DNA from: Zingiber officinale
Taxonomy: Eukaryota > Streptophyta > Magnoliopsida > Zingiberales > Zingiberaceae
Length of the DNA stretch: 64,000 bases
Direction: 5' to 3'
Assembly: GCF_018446385.1 (NCBI RefSeq)
Contig: NC_055990.1
Location: 25,035,726-25,099,725, forward strand
Shown: positions 11,623 to 22,900 of the stretch, one piece after another
Numbering within the stretch: the first letter of the stretch is position 1
How the letters are laid out: each line of letters opens with the position of its first letter
The notes under the pieces: generated by a model
The model's database searches: none
The model's input: only the letters and a program-made list of their open reading frames with translations
What the model was told of the DNA's origin: nothing
Made by a program: the position numbers and the translations under genes

Positions 11623-12267
11623 GTCCGACGCATCCTATGTGATCGTGAGTGAAATTCAACGTCGGCTATCTGGCACGGCCAAAACTCAATTTTTTAATAT
11701 CTCTCTCATCTGCATACAACAATTTTTCTCTCTTTTCTTTTAAATTAAAATAAACAACTTTTCTTTTTTTCTTCGTAAATTAAAATAAAATTTTTAATTC
11801 TCTCTCCTATGATTGCATGCAACAATTACTGTGATGCTGATTTTAAAGTTAATGTAGTTGTTACAACATATAGTAATTATTGTGTAATAGCTGGTACAAC
11901 ATATAGCAGTTATTGTGTAGCTACTACTACACCTGTGTAGCAGCTACTGCACAATTAGCTGCTACAATGTTGTAGTAGCTATTGCACCTTTGTAACGGCT
12001 ATTGTACCGTTGTAGCAGTTATTGTACCATTGTAGTAGCTACTGCATAGTTGTAGCAGTTACTGTATAGTTGTAGCAACAACTACACAGTTGCAGTATTA
12101 GTATCACAGTGATTGTTGCATGTAATAATAGGAGAGAGAAGATAGAATTTTATTTTAATTTAAGAGGAAAGAGAGAAAAATTGTTGCATGTAGATGAGAA
12201 AGATTAAAAAAAATAAGTTTTGGTCGTGTTAGATCGCCCACGTCGATCACACAGAAAGCGTCGGACA
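11622..12267. mobile_element. 646-bp foldback element between TA tracts
   Basis: The ends are a perfect 10-bp inverted repeat (TGTCCGACGC and its complement). Inverted similarity continues inward for some 200-300 bp on each arm: the ACGGCCAAAACT, CATACAACAATTTTTCTCTC and TTAAATTAAAATAAA blocks on the left recur in reverse on the right. The centre near 11945 is a quasi-repeat of GTAGCAGCTACTG-like words. It has no coding capacity. A TA tract lies immediately to the left and a CT-TA tract 8 bp to the right, which suggests insertion in a TA microsatellite, as known for the rice Micron MITEs. Membership in that family was not tested. Confidence 0.7.
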
Positions 12268-12275
12268 GCATATCA

Positions 12276-12288
12276 TCTCTCTCTCTCT

Positions 12289-12341
<53 letters not shown>
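12276..12341. repeat. (CT)n(TA)n microsatellite
   Basis: Fifteen bases of CT repeat run into 50 bases of TA repeat. A shorter TA tract follows at 12497-12518. Confidence 0.95.
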
Positions 12342-12344
<3 letters not shown>

Positions 12345-12784
12345 GTTACACTGGGTGCTTGCGCCATGCGTGCCCAACGTAACAAAAATTTTTTTTAGCT
12401 CCCAGTTATGCCAATCAAATTTTGATTTTAAGATTTAAAAGTTGGATTATAGTATTAAACATAAAAATTTTTTAAAATAATTTCTTTCAAGGTGCTTATA
12501 TATATATATATATATATAAGAATTTTTTTATTTTTTTTATTTATTATTTTTAGCTTGTAAGTATGTCATTTAAGATTTTACCTTTAGTATTTAAGGGTTG
12601 AATTATAATATTAAGTACAACAAGATTTTTAAAACTAAATATATAGAACATTTTGATATGTTGCGTACCTTACACTCGCATTTGTACACACCCTCGCCTT
12701 AGGGCTCCTGGATGCACTTCCAAGCGCCCCTTAGTGAATGCATTTAGAGCGCCTCGAGTCGAGGGCGCGCATGGGTGTGTAGCG

Positions 12785-14113
12785 TGTTGGATCATAAAGA
12801 CACTGGGGGGGGGGTTGAATAACATTCTTCGCTTTTTTATAAATTGAGAATATGTAGGGGAAATAAAGCTAAGGAGAAAGAAGCGAGAACGAAAAATACA
12901 AGCACTAACGTAAGTAGCTTTTTACTTGGTTTAGAGCCTTTGATGACTCCTACTCCAAGGCTCGCACTTGTTGAGTGCTTTCGTTGGTCAATCCACTAAT
13001 AGTTCAAAATGTTACAAAAATGAAGTACAAGAACTATAAGGAAAGGTTATTGACAACAGAGTAGATAAATAGAACTTGATTGCTAGTTGTCGGAGGAGTG
13101 TTACAGGGTCGTAGGAACTTCTTCGGAGCAGGGTGCAAGAGTGAAAGTTGGAGCACTTGATGTTCTGAATCTGTTGGTCAAAGCCTCCTTATATAGCCTT
13201 GTCCGAGCACTTGGAGTCTCTCCCGGGCGCCTGGACTATGCTGACATGGTGAATCTCATTGAAACTTCATCCTGAAGTTTATCCACCTCCGGACACTCGG
13301 ACTCCCTCTGAGCGCTTGAACTGCTGACATGGGTCGGCCAATCACTGCGCTCCAATACACCGCGATAATGAAGTTTCCCTTTCCAGGCGCCTGGAGCAAC
13401 TCCGACTCTCGAACCACCTAGGTGCTTGGCCAAGCACCCGCCCCGAGTCGCTGCCTCTACGAAACTAGCTCGGGCGCCCTTATCCCTTCCGAGTGCCCAA
13501 ACTTCAAGTGCTTGGATCCCTTCCAGGCGCCCAGACCACGTTCTTTTTCACTTTTGTCTTTCCTGCACAAAAGAGTTAGCCTAGGAAATCATAATATGTT
13601 TATCCTATAAAATAAAGTTAGCACAATAAGATAGTAGTATTAATTAGATTCTGTCTCTCCGAGACCAGGATCTGGTCACAGTCTCAGCTTAGGTTTCCCA
13701 AATTGACCTAAGCTGGACTGATGTCTACTGTTCCCTCAACCGGGAATGTGTCCTCACTAGATCTCTCCTCTAATTGCTTACCTCCACTTACTAATTACAA
13801 ACTTAATTGATGTTAGGTCCCTTGACCCACCAAGACTTCCTACCGAAGTTCAACGAATCTAGACTTCCTCCTACCATACATCAACCGATCTAGACTTCGT
13901 GTCAACTATCAACCCAGTTGTACTTCCTTCTGCCAGATCTCGCCAATCTAGACTTCGTACCAACTATCAACCTAACTGGACTTCAACTTGATGTTTCGAT
14001 CCTCTAGATCCATCAAGTTCATATCATGCACACTTGGTAGATAGATTAGACAAACATAATATTTAATTATAAACCATTTAGCATTCATCAAAACTCAGGT
14101 TTGATCATTAGCG
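12785..14113 (-). mobile_element. Truncated copia-type LTR, minus orientation
   Basis: It opens TGTTGGATCA and follows the same path as the solo LTR at 17761-19003: a run of G, a TACTTGGTTTAGAGCC block, CCAAGGCTCGCAC, a GC-rich centre and a run of paired CTAGACTTC words. It ends in CATCAAAACTCAGG, about 12-15 bp short of the expected terminus. The right end is cut by the next LTR, which points the other way. No internal coding region is attached. Confidence 0.7.
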
Positions 14114-14757
14114 CCTTCCAAGGGATAAATTTTGGACCTCGTCGCAGATAAGGCGAAGTTGGGATCAAATTTACCACGTTGAAGGCGCCTTCAATGTCCA
14201 TAGAAGGCACCTTCCATGCTCTTTATAAGACAATCTCGATCAAGCTTCATTCAACAACTACTATACAAGCTACTGTGCATTTATTTGTGGTTCTGACTGC
14301 TCTGACTTCCTACTGCGACTCTGCTACAAAGATGTTGTGCCCGACAACTGCTTTGAAGACTTCCGACCGCGGTTGGTAGATCAACACCGACACTCATGCA
14401 CTCTCACTTTGATTCTTACGTGTTGGTAACAAAGTAATTTTGTTTATACTTAATTTCTGCAAACAGAAACTGTAGTCTGTTACACTTTTCCGATCTCTTT
14501 GTACTCGATCTTCTTTTCTGGAGGTACTGGAAGAGGTTTGATAGTGGATTACCCATCGATAGGTCCGTGGGACCTAAGTCTTGGAGTAGGAGTCATCGAA
14601 GGCTCCGAACCAGTAAATCACTCGTGTTTGTATTATTTTTCGTTTGTCTATTCTCTTATTCCACTAGATTTGTACTTTGATTTGAAAATCGAAAAGAACA
14701 AGATTTTCAAAACCACGTGATTCACCCTCCCCCTCTCACGTGTGACTCGATCCAACA
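14114..14757 (+). mobile_element. Partial copia-type LTR with primer-binding site
   Basis: This is the 3' part of an LTR of the same broad family as 54055-55111: GAAGGCGCCTTC words, GTGGATTACCCATCGATAGG and GAAGGCTCCGAAC, with a TCCAACA end at 14757. It is followed at 14760-14771 by TAGTATCAGAGC, one base off the usual initiator-tRNA-Met primer-binding site. The 5' half is missing. Confidence 0.7.
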
Positions 14758-15029
14758 ACTAGTATCAGAGCAAGTTCTGATATGAATTTATGCAACCACC
14801 AATCAAGCAAGGGGGAATTATTTTCGAATTTTGGTTTTTCGTATTCAATTTGAATCAGTAGAACTTACCCTTTCAAATAACGATTTCTCATTTTTTTTTA
14901 ACTGAAGCTGGTGCAGCACCACTCAAGTTCTTTGAAATTTCTTACTTTTCTTCTAAAATTCTGCTAATCCAAGACTAAGTCTTGGTACTTTATTTAATTC
15001 TCTATCTATAGCTCTAAATAGCCCAAAAT

Positions 15030-15235
15030 GAAAGGTACATCATCGTTCATCCCCCACTCTTCAACAGGGATGATTTCTCATACTAGAAGAAGCGGATGGA
15101 GGTGTACCTAAAAATTGACTTCGACCAATGGTTCAGCATCACCAAAGGGTACAAGGCGCTAATTGATAACGCCGGAATTCCAATAGACCCAGAAAATTAG
15201 AATCCAAAAATGAAGAAAAGGCCCAGCTTTACTTC
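15030..15235 (+). pseudogene. Copia gag fragment, broken
   Basis: A broken frame carries the gag N-terminal motif (MEVYLKIDFDQW, GYKALIDNAG). It follows the LTR and primer-binding site at 14114-14771, as expected of a non-autonomous copia gag. It contains at least one stop and frameshifts and is cut at about 15297 by the next LTR. Confidence 0.6.
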
Positions 15236-15297
15236 AAAGCCCTCAACACAATCTATGTGGGTTAACAAAGGAGGGGTTGAAACGAGTCGACCCACAC

Positions 15298-16240
15298 TGT
15301 AAGTACCCCAAGGTAGTTTTGATGTGAGTAACCAAGTCAGGTTATGTCATGTTGGTATTTAACCCTTATGTATAAGTGTACAGGAACTTAGGAGCATAGG
15401 ATGTTGAGCGAAAGAGGCAGCTAGCGAGAAGGATGACACGGGAGAGAGTCGACGAGCTCGGTGCATCCAAAAGATGAGGTGCTGTGGAAGAGTACGCGGG
15501 CGGATGAGAAGGAGGCGCGCGGCGTTTATGAGGGATGAGAAGTCGGAGCGGAAGATTGTTCAAAGGTCGGAAGTTGAGTTCAGGTGAGTCTTATTCCGAA
15601 TGGTCGAGATCACCCAAGCGAAAGGAGCCGGAGCGGAAGACCCAGAGCAATGCAAGCGGAGCGGAAGACCGGGACCAAAAATCAACAAAAAGTTGATTTT
15701 TTCAGTCTGGGGCGCCCCGACAAAGTCCGAGGTGCCTGGACCTATCAGGGGCACCTGAACTTGGACCAGGCGCCTGGACCTATCCGAGGCACCCAGACTT
15801 GGTCCAGCGCTCGGATCGAAAAAATTAGCTAAATGCGACGTGGCTCATTGCGTTGCGATGAGAATAAAGATTTATCCCCCTATAAGCGCCTAGAACCCTT
15901 CCAGGCGCCCCGACCAGGGCTATAAATACAGCCCTGGTCCCAGAAGGCTAGAACAACATTTATGATTGATTCCTATTCAGTTATGTAATCTAGTGTTTTA
16001 ATTGCTATAAAGAGGCTTCTCCGCCTAAAGGAGAGTTTAGTGAACATTCAACTTCGTTGGATTAACAACCTCTCTAGTTGTAACCAAGTAAATCATTTGT
16101 GCCTCTTCCTTTCTTTATTTAAGTCTCTTATTTCTTTTATTCAATTATTGATTATTATTAAGTTGTAAAAGTTTGAGAAAGATTCCTTTATCTTTGCAGG
16201 GTTATTCACCCTTCTCTAACTGACTGCCAAGGGTCTTACA
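15298..16240 (+). mobile_element. Copia-type LTR with primer-binding site
   Basis: 943 bp with inverted termini TGTAAG and CTTACA. The site at 16243-16254, TGGTATCAAAGC, is one base from the canonical initiator-tRNA-Met primer-binding site. Its first 120 bp are a diverged relative of the LTRs of the element at 30734-34818 (shared GTTTTGATGTGA, TTTAACCCTT, GTGTACAGGA words). Internal sequence stops being recognisable after about 16340. Confidence 0.75.
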
Positions 16241-16254
16241 ATTGGTATCAAAGC

Positions 16255-17760
16255 AGGTTCGCTTCAGGAGGACTAACTGTCGAACAAAATACACAAGATA
16301 GCTGAACCGAGCATCTATTAGAATTTAAGCGATGTCCTAAGGCACCTTACAATTTTTTTCTATTTATTTGATAAGTATAGATTCACTATTTGAGTGCATA
16401 TTATATGTTTGATTATCTTAAACTCATTTACTGAATGTTCATAATATAATTCATAAATTGTAATTAGATCATAACTAGTGATTATCTCACAAGTGTAATT
16501 ATGAATATATTGAAATTTCCCTAGTCGTTAAATTGATGCATTCGGACATCATCAATTCTGTAAGACTAGCACAGGTTATACTCCTTAGTCCGGCCAAGCA
16601 GTTGTTTTCTTACTGACTAGAGACATTGGGATATCGAGAGTTAAACGTGGATGCTGGTTATGGTAACTAGTTCATAGGAGTGACTCACTGTAAGACTTCA
16701 TATGGTTCTTTACATATATATAGATATGTCTATGAAGTTCTTACTATAGCACGAGTGCAAGTTTCCTTCGAGTTAAGGTATACAAGTCATCTTGATCATG
16801 GAGACTTATACTTTGATATCTTAAGCAATCATCTCATTGAGGTGTGGACCTAGGATGATTGAGTATAAGTTGAAGTACCCGAAAGTATTTGGATAGCCCA
16901 CAGAGGATTCATCGCTCCTTGCGAGGAGACGTACGTTCTATGGCCACTCGTTAGGATTATTACTCAAAGTTTTTAGCCAAAACATCACTTGTTAAGAGTG
17001 CGAGACTCTTATACACATGCACGAGTAATTTGAATCTGTAGAACGAGGATGTATTACTTTGACTAGGTGTGACGTAATCAGCCTAGTGGGGACAAGACAC
17101 ATAGACCATGTTCTGAACTAAGTGGGTATAAGACGAGTGAAAGGAACGAAGCATGACTCACTGTAGTTGTTGAAGGGTTTAGAATTAATTCTAAGATCAA
17201 CTATAATTTTTCAGCTAATTAGGGATCATGATGTATTACTAGATGTCATTCATGATTGTTCTATAATTAAGTAGTTAATTATGGACAACTAAGATAAATC
17301 GGGAACCTATTGGGTTACACGCACTAATGAGTCTCTAAAAGATGTAAAACAAGTTAAAGAATAGGATTCTTAGATCAAAAGATAAATATTTAGTCAGATC
17401 ATACATAAGATAAATATAGAAATATTTGTCGCAATGGAAGTACGGATGAACTACATCTCTTATGGAAGAGTTGGACCATATTTGATTTAATCATGAATTA
17501 GTCATGAACCAACTTGGTTTAGTTAAGAATTAAACCAAGGGGGTTAATAGCCCAATTTTTGGTTAAAGGATAATGAGTTGGATTTGAGCTTTCTAATCCA
17601 ACTCATTAATGAGGGCTATATATTGATATGGTTAATAGAAGATTATAAACATGAGATCATTAATTAACTTGTAATGTTTTTGGAAAACCTAAACCCAATT
17701 TCTCTTCGCCTCTCCCTCTACCCTCTCTCTTTGCCACCACTAATAAGGGGAAGCCCTTCT
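16255..17760. other. Retrotransposon-derived noncoding DNA
   Basis: No frame over 60 codons looks real. Text such as the CTTAGTCCGGCCAAGC block and polypyrimidine tracts near 17700 resembles the 3' noncoding and LTR zones of old copia elements, but ends could not be set. The host sequence resumes at 19004 after the solo LTR. Confidence 0.4.
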
Positions 17761-19003
17761 TGTTGGATTGTGAAGAACGCTAGAGAGGGGGGTGAATAGT
17801 GATCGTCGAAAATCGAGAATTAAATCGAGTACGCAGTGGAAAGATAACAATGGAAAACAACGCTAACAAACTAATTTTTACTTAGTTCAGAGCCTTCGTC
17901 GACTTCTACTCCAAGGCCCGCACTCGTCGAGTGTTTTCGTTGGGCAATCCACTAACAATTCGTAAATCTTTACAAGAGGAATACAACAGATCTATAATTT
18001 AAGTGCAGAAATAAACAAGTATACCAATAACTTCTTAGAGATCTGGAAGGTTGTGCTTTTAGTTGTTGGAGTCGCGTTACTTTATCATTAGAGTTGTGTT
18101 GCTCGGTCATTGGAGCAGCGTCACTTAGCCATCGAAGTCACGTCGTGGAGTTGCAGGAGCGTCTTTGGAGCAGCGCACAAGAAAGTAATCGCAGAAGAAG
18201 CTTGTGTACTTTGCTCCTAGTGGAAGGTTGCTTATATAAGTAGTTCAGGGCGCCTGGACCGTGACGTAAGCCCATCCAATCAACATGCTCTAAATTAGCG
18301 TTGAGATAGATTTTTGCATTCCGGGTGCCTAGACCTAATCCGGGAGCTCGGACCAGCTCCGGGCGCCCGGATCCCTTCCAGGAGCCCGGAACTAATCCGA
18401 GCACCCGGATCCCTTCCAGGAGTCCGGACCTGACTTTTCCAGCAATTCATTTTCCTGCAAGAAAAAGTTAGTCCGAGACAATAAAAATTATATTACCCTG
18501 CAAAACAAAGTTCGCACAATATAGCAAATAGAGTAGTAATTAGATTCTGTCTCCTCGAAACTAGAATCTAGTCAAGATCTCAACTTAGATTTTTGAAATG
18601 GATCTAAGTTGGATCGACACCTACTGTTCCCTTAAACGAGGAACGCGTCCTCACCAAGTCACTCTCCTCTAGTGACTTACCTTAACTTATCGCTTTGCCA
18701 GACATCCGGTCATCCCTTCGACCTGTCTAGACTTCGTGCTAGCTATCTGGTCGGCCCATCGACCTAGTTGGACTTCATGCCAGATATCCGATCAGCCCGT
18801 CGACCTATCTGGACTTCGTACCAGCTATCCGATCAACCTGTCAACCTAGTTGGATTTTTCACCAGATATCCGATCAGTCCATCGATCTATCTGGACTTCT
18901 CCTATACACTTAGTTAACTCATTAGATCATAATAAACCTAACTTAACTTACCTTGTCATTCATCAAAACCTGAGTTGAACCGTTAGTGCAACCTGCACCA
19001 ACA
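17761..19003 (-). mobile_element. Solo LTR, copia-type
   Basis: 1243 bp beginning TGTTGGATTG and ending CACCAACA, with flanking 5-bp CTTCT (17756-17760) and CTTCC (19004-19008), a one-mismatch target duplication. It has no primer-binding site, polypurine tract or coding DNA. The host text reads continuously across the ends. Same family as 12785-14113. Confidence 0.8.
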
Positions 19004-19963
19004 CTTCCCCTTGTTGTCGTGACCACCACAATGAGGAAATCTCTTACTTGTGTGCTTCTCTTCCTCTTCCTCTTGATCCCTCTTCTTCGCTTGTGGCTAG
19101 TAACTTCCGAAGGAGAGGCTTGTACTCAAGGAATTATCTTGAGGAGTTCAGCGTGGATACAAATAGAGGCGAGATTCGAAAATGTCGCTACGGTTGATGC
19201 CATTCTCGTTATAGGTCATCCGTAAGGTACACCTAGCGTAAATTTACTTTTCGTAAAAATTTAATCATCTGTAAGTTTCCGAAACTGTTAGGAAATTCTA
19301 TTTTCCGAAAGTTTCTGATATAATTTCAGAAAATTAAATTTAGATATATTATGTTAATTTAGAAATTATCATTTATGGTATTTTCTAAAATTTTAAGAAA
19401 TATTATATTTTTGAAAAGTTTCCTAAATTGTTAGGAAATATCAAATTTGAAAAGATTTAAAAAATTATAAAAAAATTCAGATTTGAGATATTCTAAATTA
19501 AATTATAGAATTAATATTTTCTATAATTTTTAGATTTATTAAAATATTTTATTTTTGAAAAGTTTCCTAAATTGTAAGGAAATACCAAATTTGGAAAGAT
19601 TTGAAAAATCATAAAAAAATCCAAATTTGAATTATTCTGTAATAAATTTAAAAATATTAATTATTTATTTCTTAAATGGTTAGAAAATTAATTTGAAAAT
19701 TTATTTTCAAAATAATTAAATATTCTTGATTAATAGAAAGATTCTAGATGAGATATGTTAATTAAATTTAGAAATTAGTTTCTTAATTTGATTAGATAAA
19801 TCTTGATTTATTAAAACCAGATTTATAACATATTTTTATTTCTAAAATAGAATTATAAGATATGTAAATTTATACCATGAACATATCATATTGTATGCCA
19901 TGTAGATGTGTTAATTATGACATGATTAGATTTTGACATGCGTGTAATGTGATTAGATCTTAA
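19004..19963. other. AT-rich host DNA with a ~144-bp tandem pair
   Basis: The small plus-strand frame at 18986-19225 straddles the solo-LTR end and is not a gene. At about 19405-19640 two copies of a 144-bp unit carry TTTTGAAAAGTTTCCTAAAT. This DNA continues at 24945 after the nested insertion. Confidence 0.5.
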
Positions 19964-22900
19964 TGTTAGTTGTTACTCGAAACATCGTTCTGTTTCCCCT
20001 GTACAAAAATTTGTACAAGCACAGAACTTAACCTAGCTACCCATGTGCTCTACTGAAGTTAAACTTGGATTGCAAACGATGCTTAATATTATTAATCCAA
20101 GTTGCTCTTCAGAAGTTAAACTTGGATTGAAAACGATACTTAACATTTTTACTCTAAGTTTAACCTATATGTTCTTCAGAAGTTAAACCATATTACAAAA
20201 GTTAATTAAATATATATTTCAAAGATGGTGAGACATTAGACCTTCTTAGTTATGGGATCATCCACCACTTTTTAGATAAAGTCTTTCAAATAAATTGGAT
20301 ATTTAACTTCTTACAATAACCCTAGGTTTAACTAAAGAGACCTCAATAGAAGCACAAGATTGAAACACAAAATCGAAACACAAAATCGAAATCCTAAAAA
20401 TGATAGCCTCTTGTGTTGGTATTTCAGGATCCATACAAAGAAAACAAACTAGTACGCAGCGGGATAATAGACTAGTTGTACCTTTCTTTATAGACAAAAG
20501 ACCTCTTGATCTTCTATTGTATTCCTCTCCTCCTCTTAGACGTCGTGTAGGCGACGATCTACCAAGATGAATTCCACCCGAACCACTTCTTTTCCTCCAA
20601 GACTCTCGAGCCACCAAGGGATGCCAAAATAGTAAATTTCCTTCTCTTCTTCTTCCCCTTCAATCAACCGGTCGCCACCTTCTTCTTCCTTTCCTCTATA
20701 CCTCCGGACACAATGGAATCTAAGATGAGCTCCAAGCAAGGTCGTCGGCCCTAGGTTATGGAAGCAAACCTGCCGGCCCTAGCTTAGATGGAATCCTTTT
20801 GTGTCGTCGGTTGTAGAAGGAATATTAATATTATAGCCGATCCTTAAGGAAGGAGATGAGGGAAGGGCCGACCACCAAGGGATTAGGAAGAGAGGGAACT
20901 TAGGTTGTATAGCTCATGAGGCACCCTCTCATTCTCTTTTATAATCCTTGGTCATGGCAAAAAAAAAGGAAAGTTTTAAACATAATTAAAACTTCCTTAT
21001 TTGTGGCCTCCCATTAAAAAAGAAAATTTTAACAACAATTAAAATCTTTATTTTCTAAATTTCCTATTGTGAATGACAATAAAGGAAAGTTTTAAAATTA
21101 ATTTCTCTCTTTTAAAAACATGTAGAAAACTACAAAAAGTAAAGATTAATTAAAACTTCTCTTTTTAAATCATGATTACAAAAAAGGAAAGTTTTATCAA
21201 AAATTAAAATCTCTCTTTTAAACATTATAGATAACTACAAATAAGGAAGAATTTTAATAAAATTAAAATCTCTCTTTAATCTTTTGTAGATATATAGTTA
21301 TAAAAGGAAAGATTTTAAAATTTTAAAACTCTCTTTTAAAACCATGAGGATGGCTATAAAAGAAAATTTTAAAATTAAAATTTCTCTTTAAAATCTCTTC
21401 ATAAATGGCTACAAAAGGAAAGATTTTAACAAAAAATAAAATCTCCCTTTAGTTCTAATGGTGTGGTCGGCCCCATGCTTGGACACCAAGCATGGCTTAG
21501 CCGACCACCTCTTGGGCTCCAAGCTAATGCTTGGTCGGCCCCGTTGCACTAAGTAAGTATTAGAGTGTATACTAAAAGTCTAGCTTTTTGTTTAAACATT
21601 TATTTTGAAATAAAAATCACATTGGTCAAATATCTATATTTATGCTAAGTGTAGTTGTTCATTTAATTTATATTGTAGATAACATGGTGTGAGGAGATAC
21701 ACAGAAGATCATGTTATCAGTTCCTTATAAATTATAAATAGTAGCTCACAACTAAGATGAAATGGGATAAACCATTGGAGTAGTTGTAGTGTAATTTGGT
21801 ATTAGTTTATCTTGACTATAAAATTACACTAGTACACTATGAGTGTATTGAGCAGGACCATTTGAGGTAGTTTCCTTTTATACTGACTACATAAAAGAAT
21901 AAAACCTTTGTTATTATGGAAGTGCGTACTCTTAATCATGATATAATAACAAGCACGTATACTTAATATTTATTTCTTTAATTGATCAAAGGGTGAGATT
22001 TAGTTCGATAAATCAATAGGCCCGATAAGTTGGAAAAATGATATTATTTATATGGTGTGTTGTTGATTATAGAATGAAATTGTGTCCTAGTAATCTAGGT
22101 TGATGATGTCTCCTTGAGGAGCTCATAAGGATTGTCATGTAAACCTTACAGGTGGACTTAGTCCGACATAACAATAAGGTTGAGTGGTACTACTCTTAGA
22201 GCTAGATATTAATTAAGTGAGTTGTCAGTAACTCATTTAATTAGTGGACATTCGATATCTTAAACACAGGGAGATTAACGCACTCATGATAAGGAGCTCA
22301 TATTGTAATATGGGATTGGTGCGGTAGTGTAATAATAACTCTTTAGTGGTATGAGTTACTATTGATGAACTTGAGTTGGGTGTTCGGGGCGAACATGGGA
22401 AGCTCAAGCTCATCGGGAGACCAAAACCAATTCCTCCTCTTGGTCCCTATTGTAGCCTCTTATTTATAAAGCCTTATATATATCCAAAGCTCAGCTTCTT
22501 AACCAAGCTTAGGGGCCCGCCACATCCTTGCTTGGAGCCCAAGCAAGGGGCCGGCCAAGCAAAGCTTGTAGCTCAAGCTAGGGCCGACCAAGCCTTGCTT
22601 GGTGCCCAAGCAAGGGGCCGACCATAGAAGAAATGGAAATTAAAAGGAAGTTTTTATTTTGTTAAAAACTTTCCTTTTATGATATTTTCCACATGGTTTT
22701 AAAAGAGAGTTTTAAATTTTAAAATCTTTCCTTTTATAGCTTTCTACAAAGGATTAAAAGAGATATTTGAAATCTTTCCTTATTTGTAGTTATCTATAAT
22801 ATTTAAAAGAAATATTTTATTTTTAAACTTTCCTTTTGTAACCATGATATAAAAGGACTTTTATTTTAAATCTTTTCTTTTATAGATATCCATAAAAGGA

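Noticed and set aside
11178..11659. Reading frames of over 140 codons on both strands
   Set aside because: They run into the TA microsatellite (alternating Tyr-Ile) and overlap the BURP pseudogene in wrong frames.
12155..12438. Frames with Tyr-Ile repeats
   Set aside because: They are translations of a TA microsatellite, not coding.
18986..19225. 79-codon frame with a hydrophobic segment resembling a signal peptide
   Set aside because: It starts inside the solo LTR end and crosses the target duplication, so it did not exist before the insertion.
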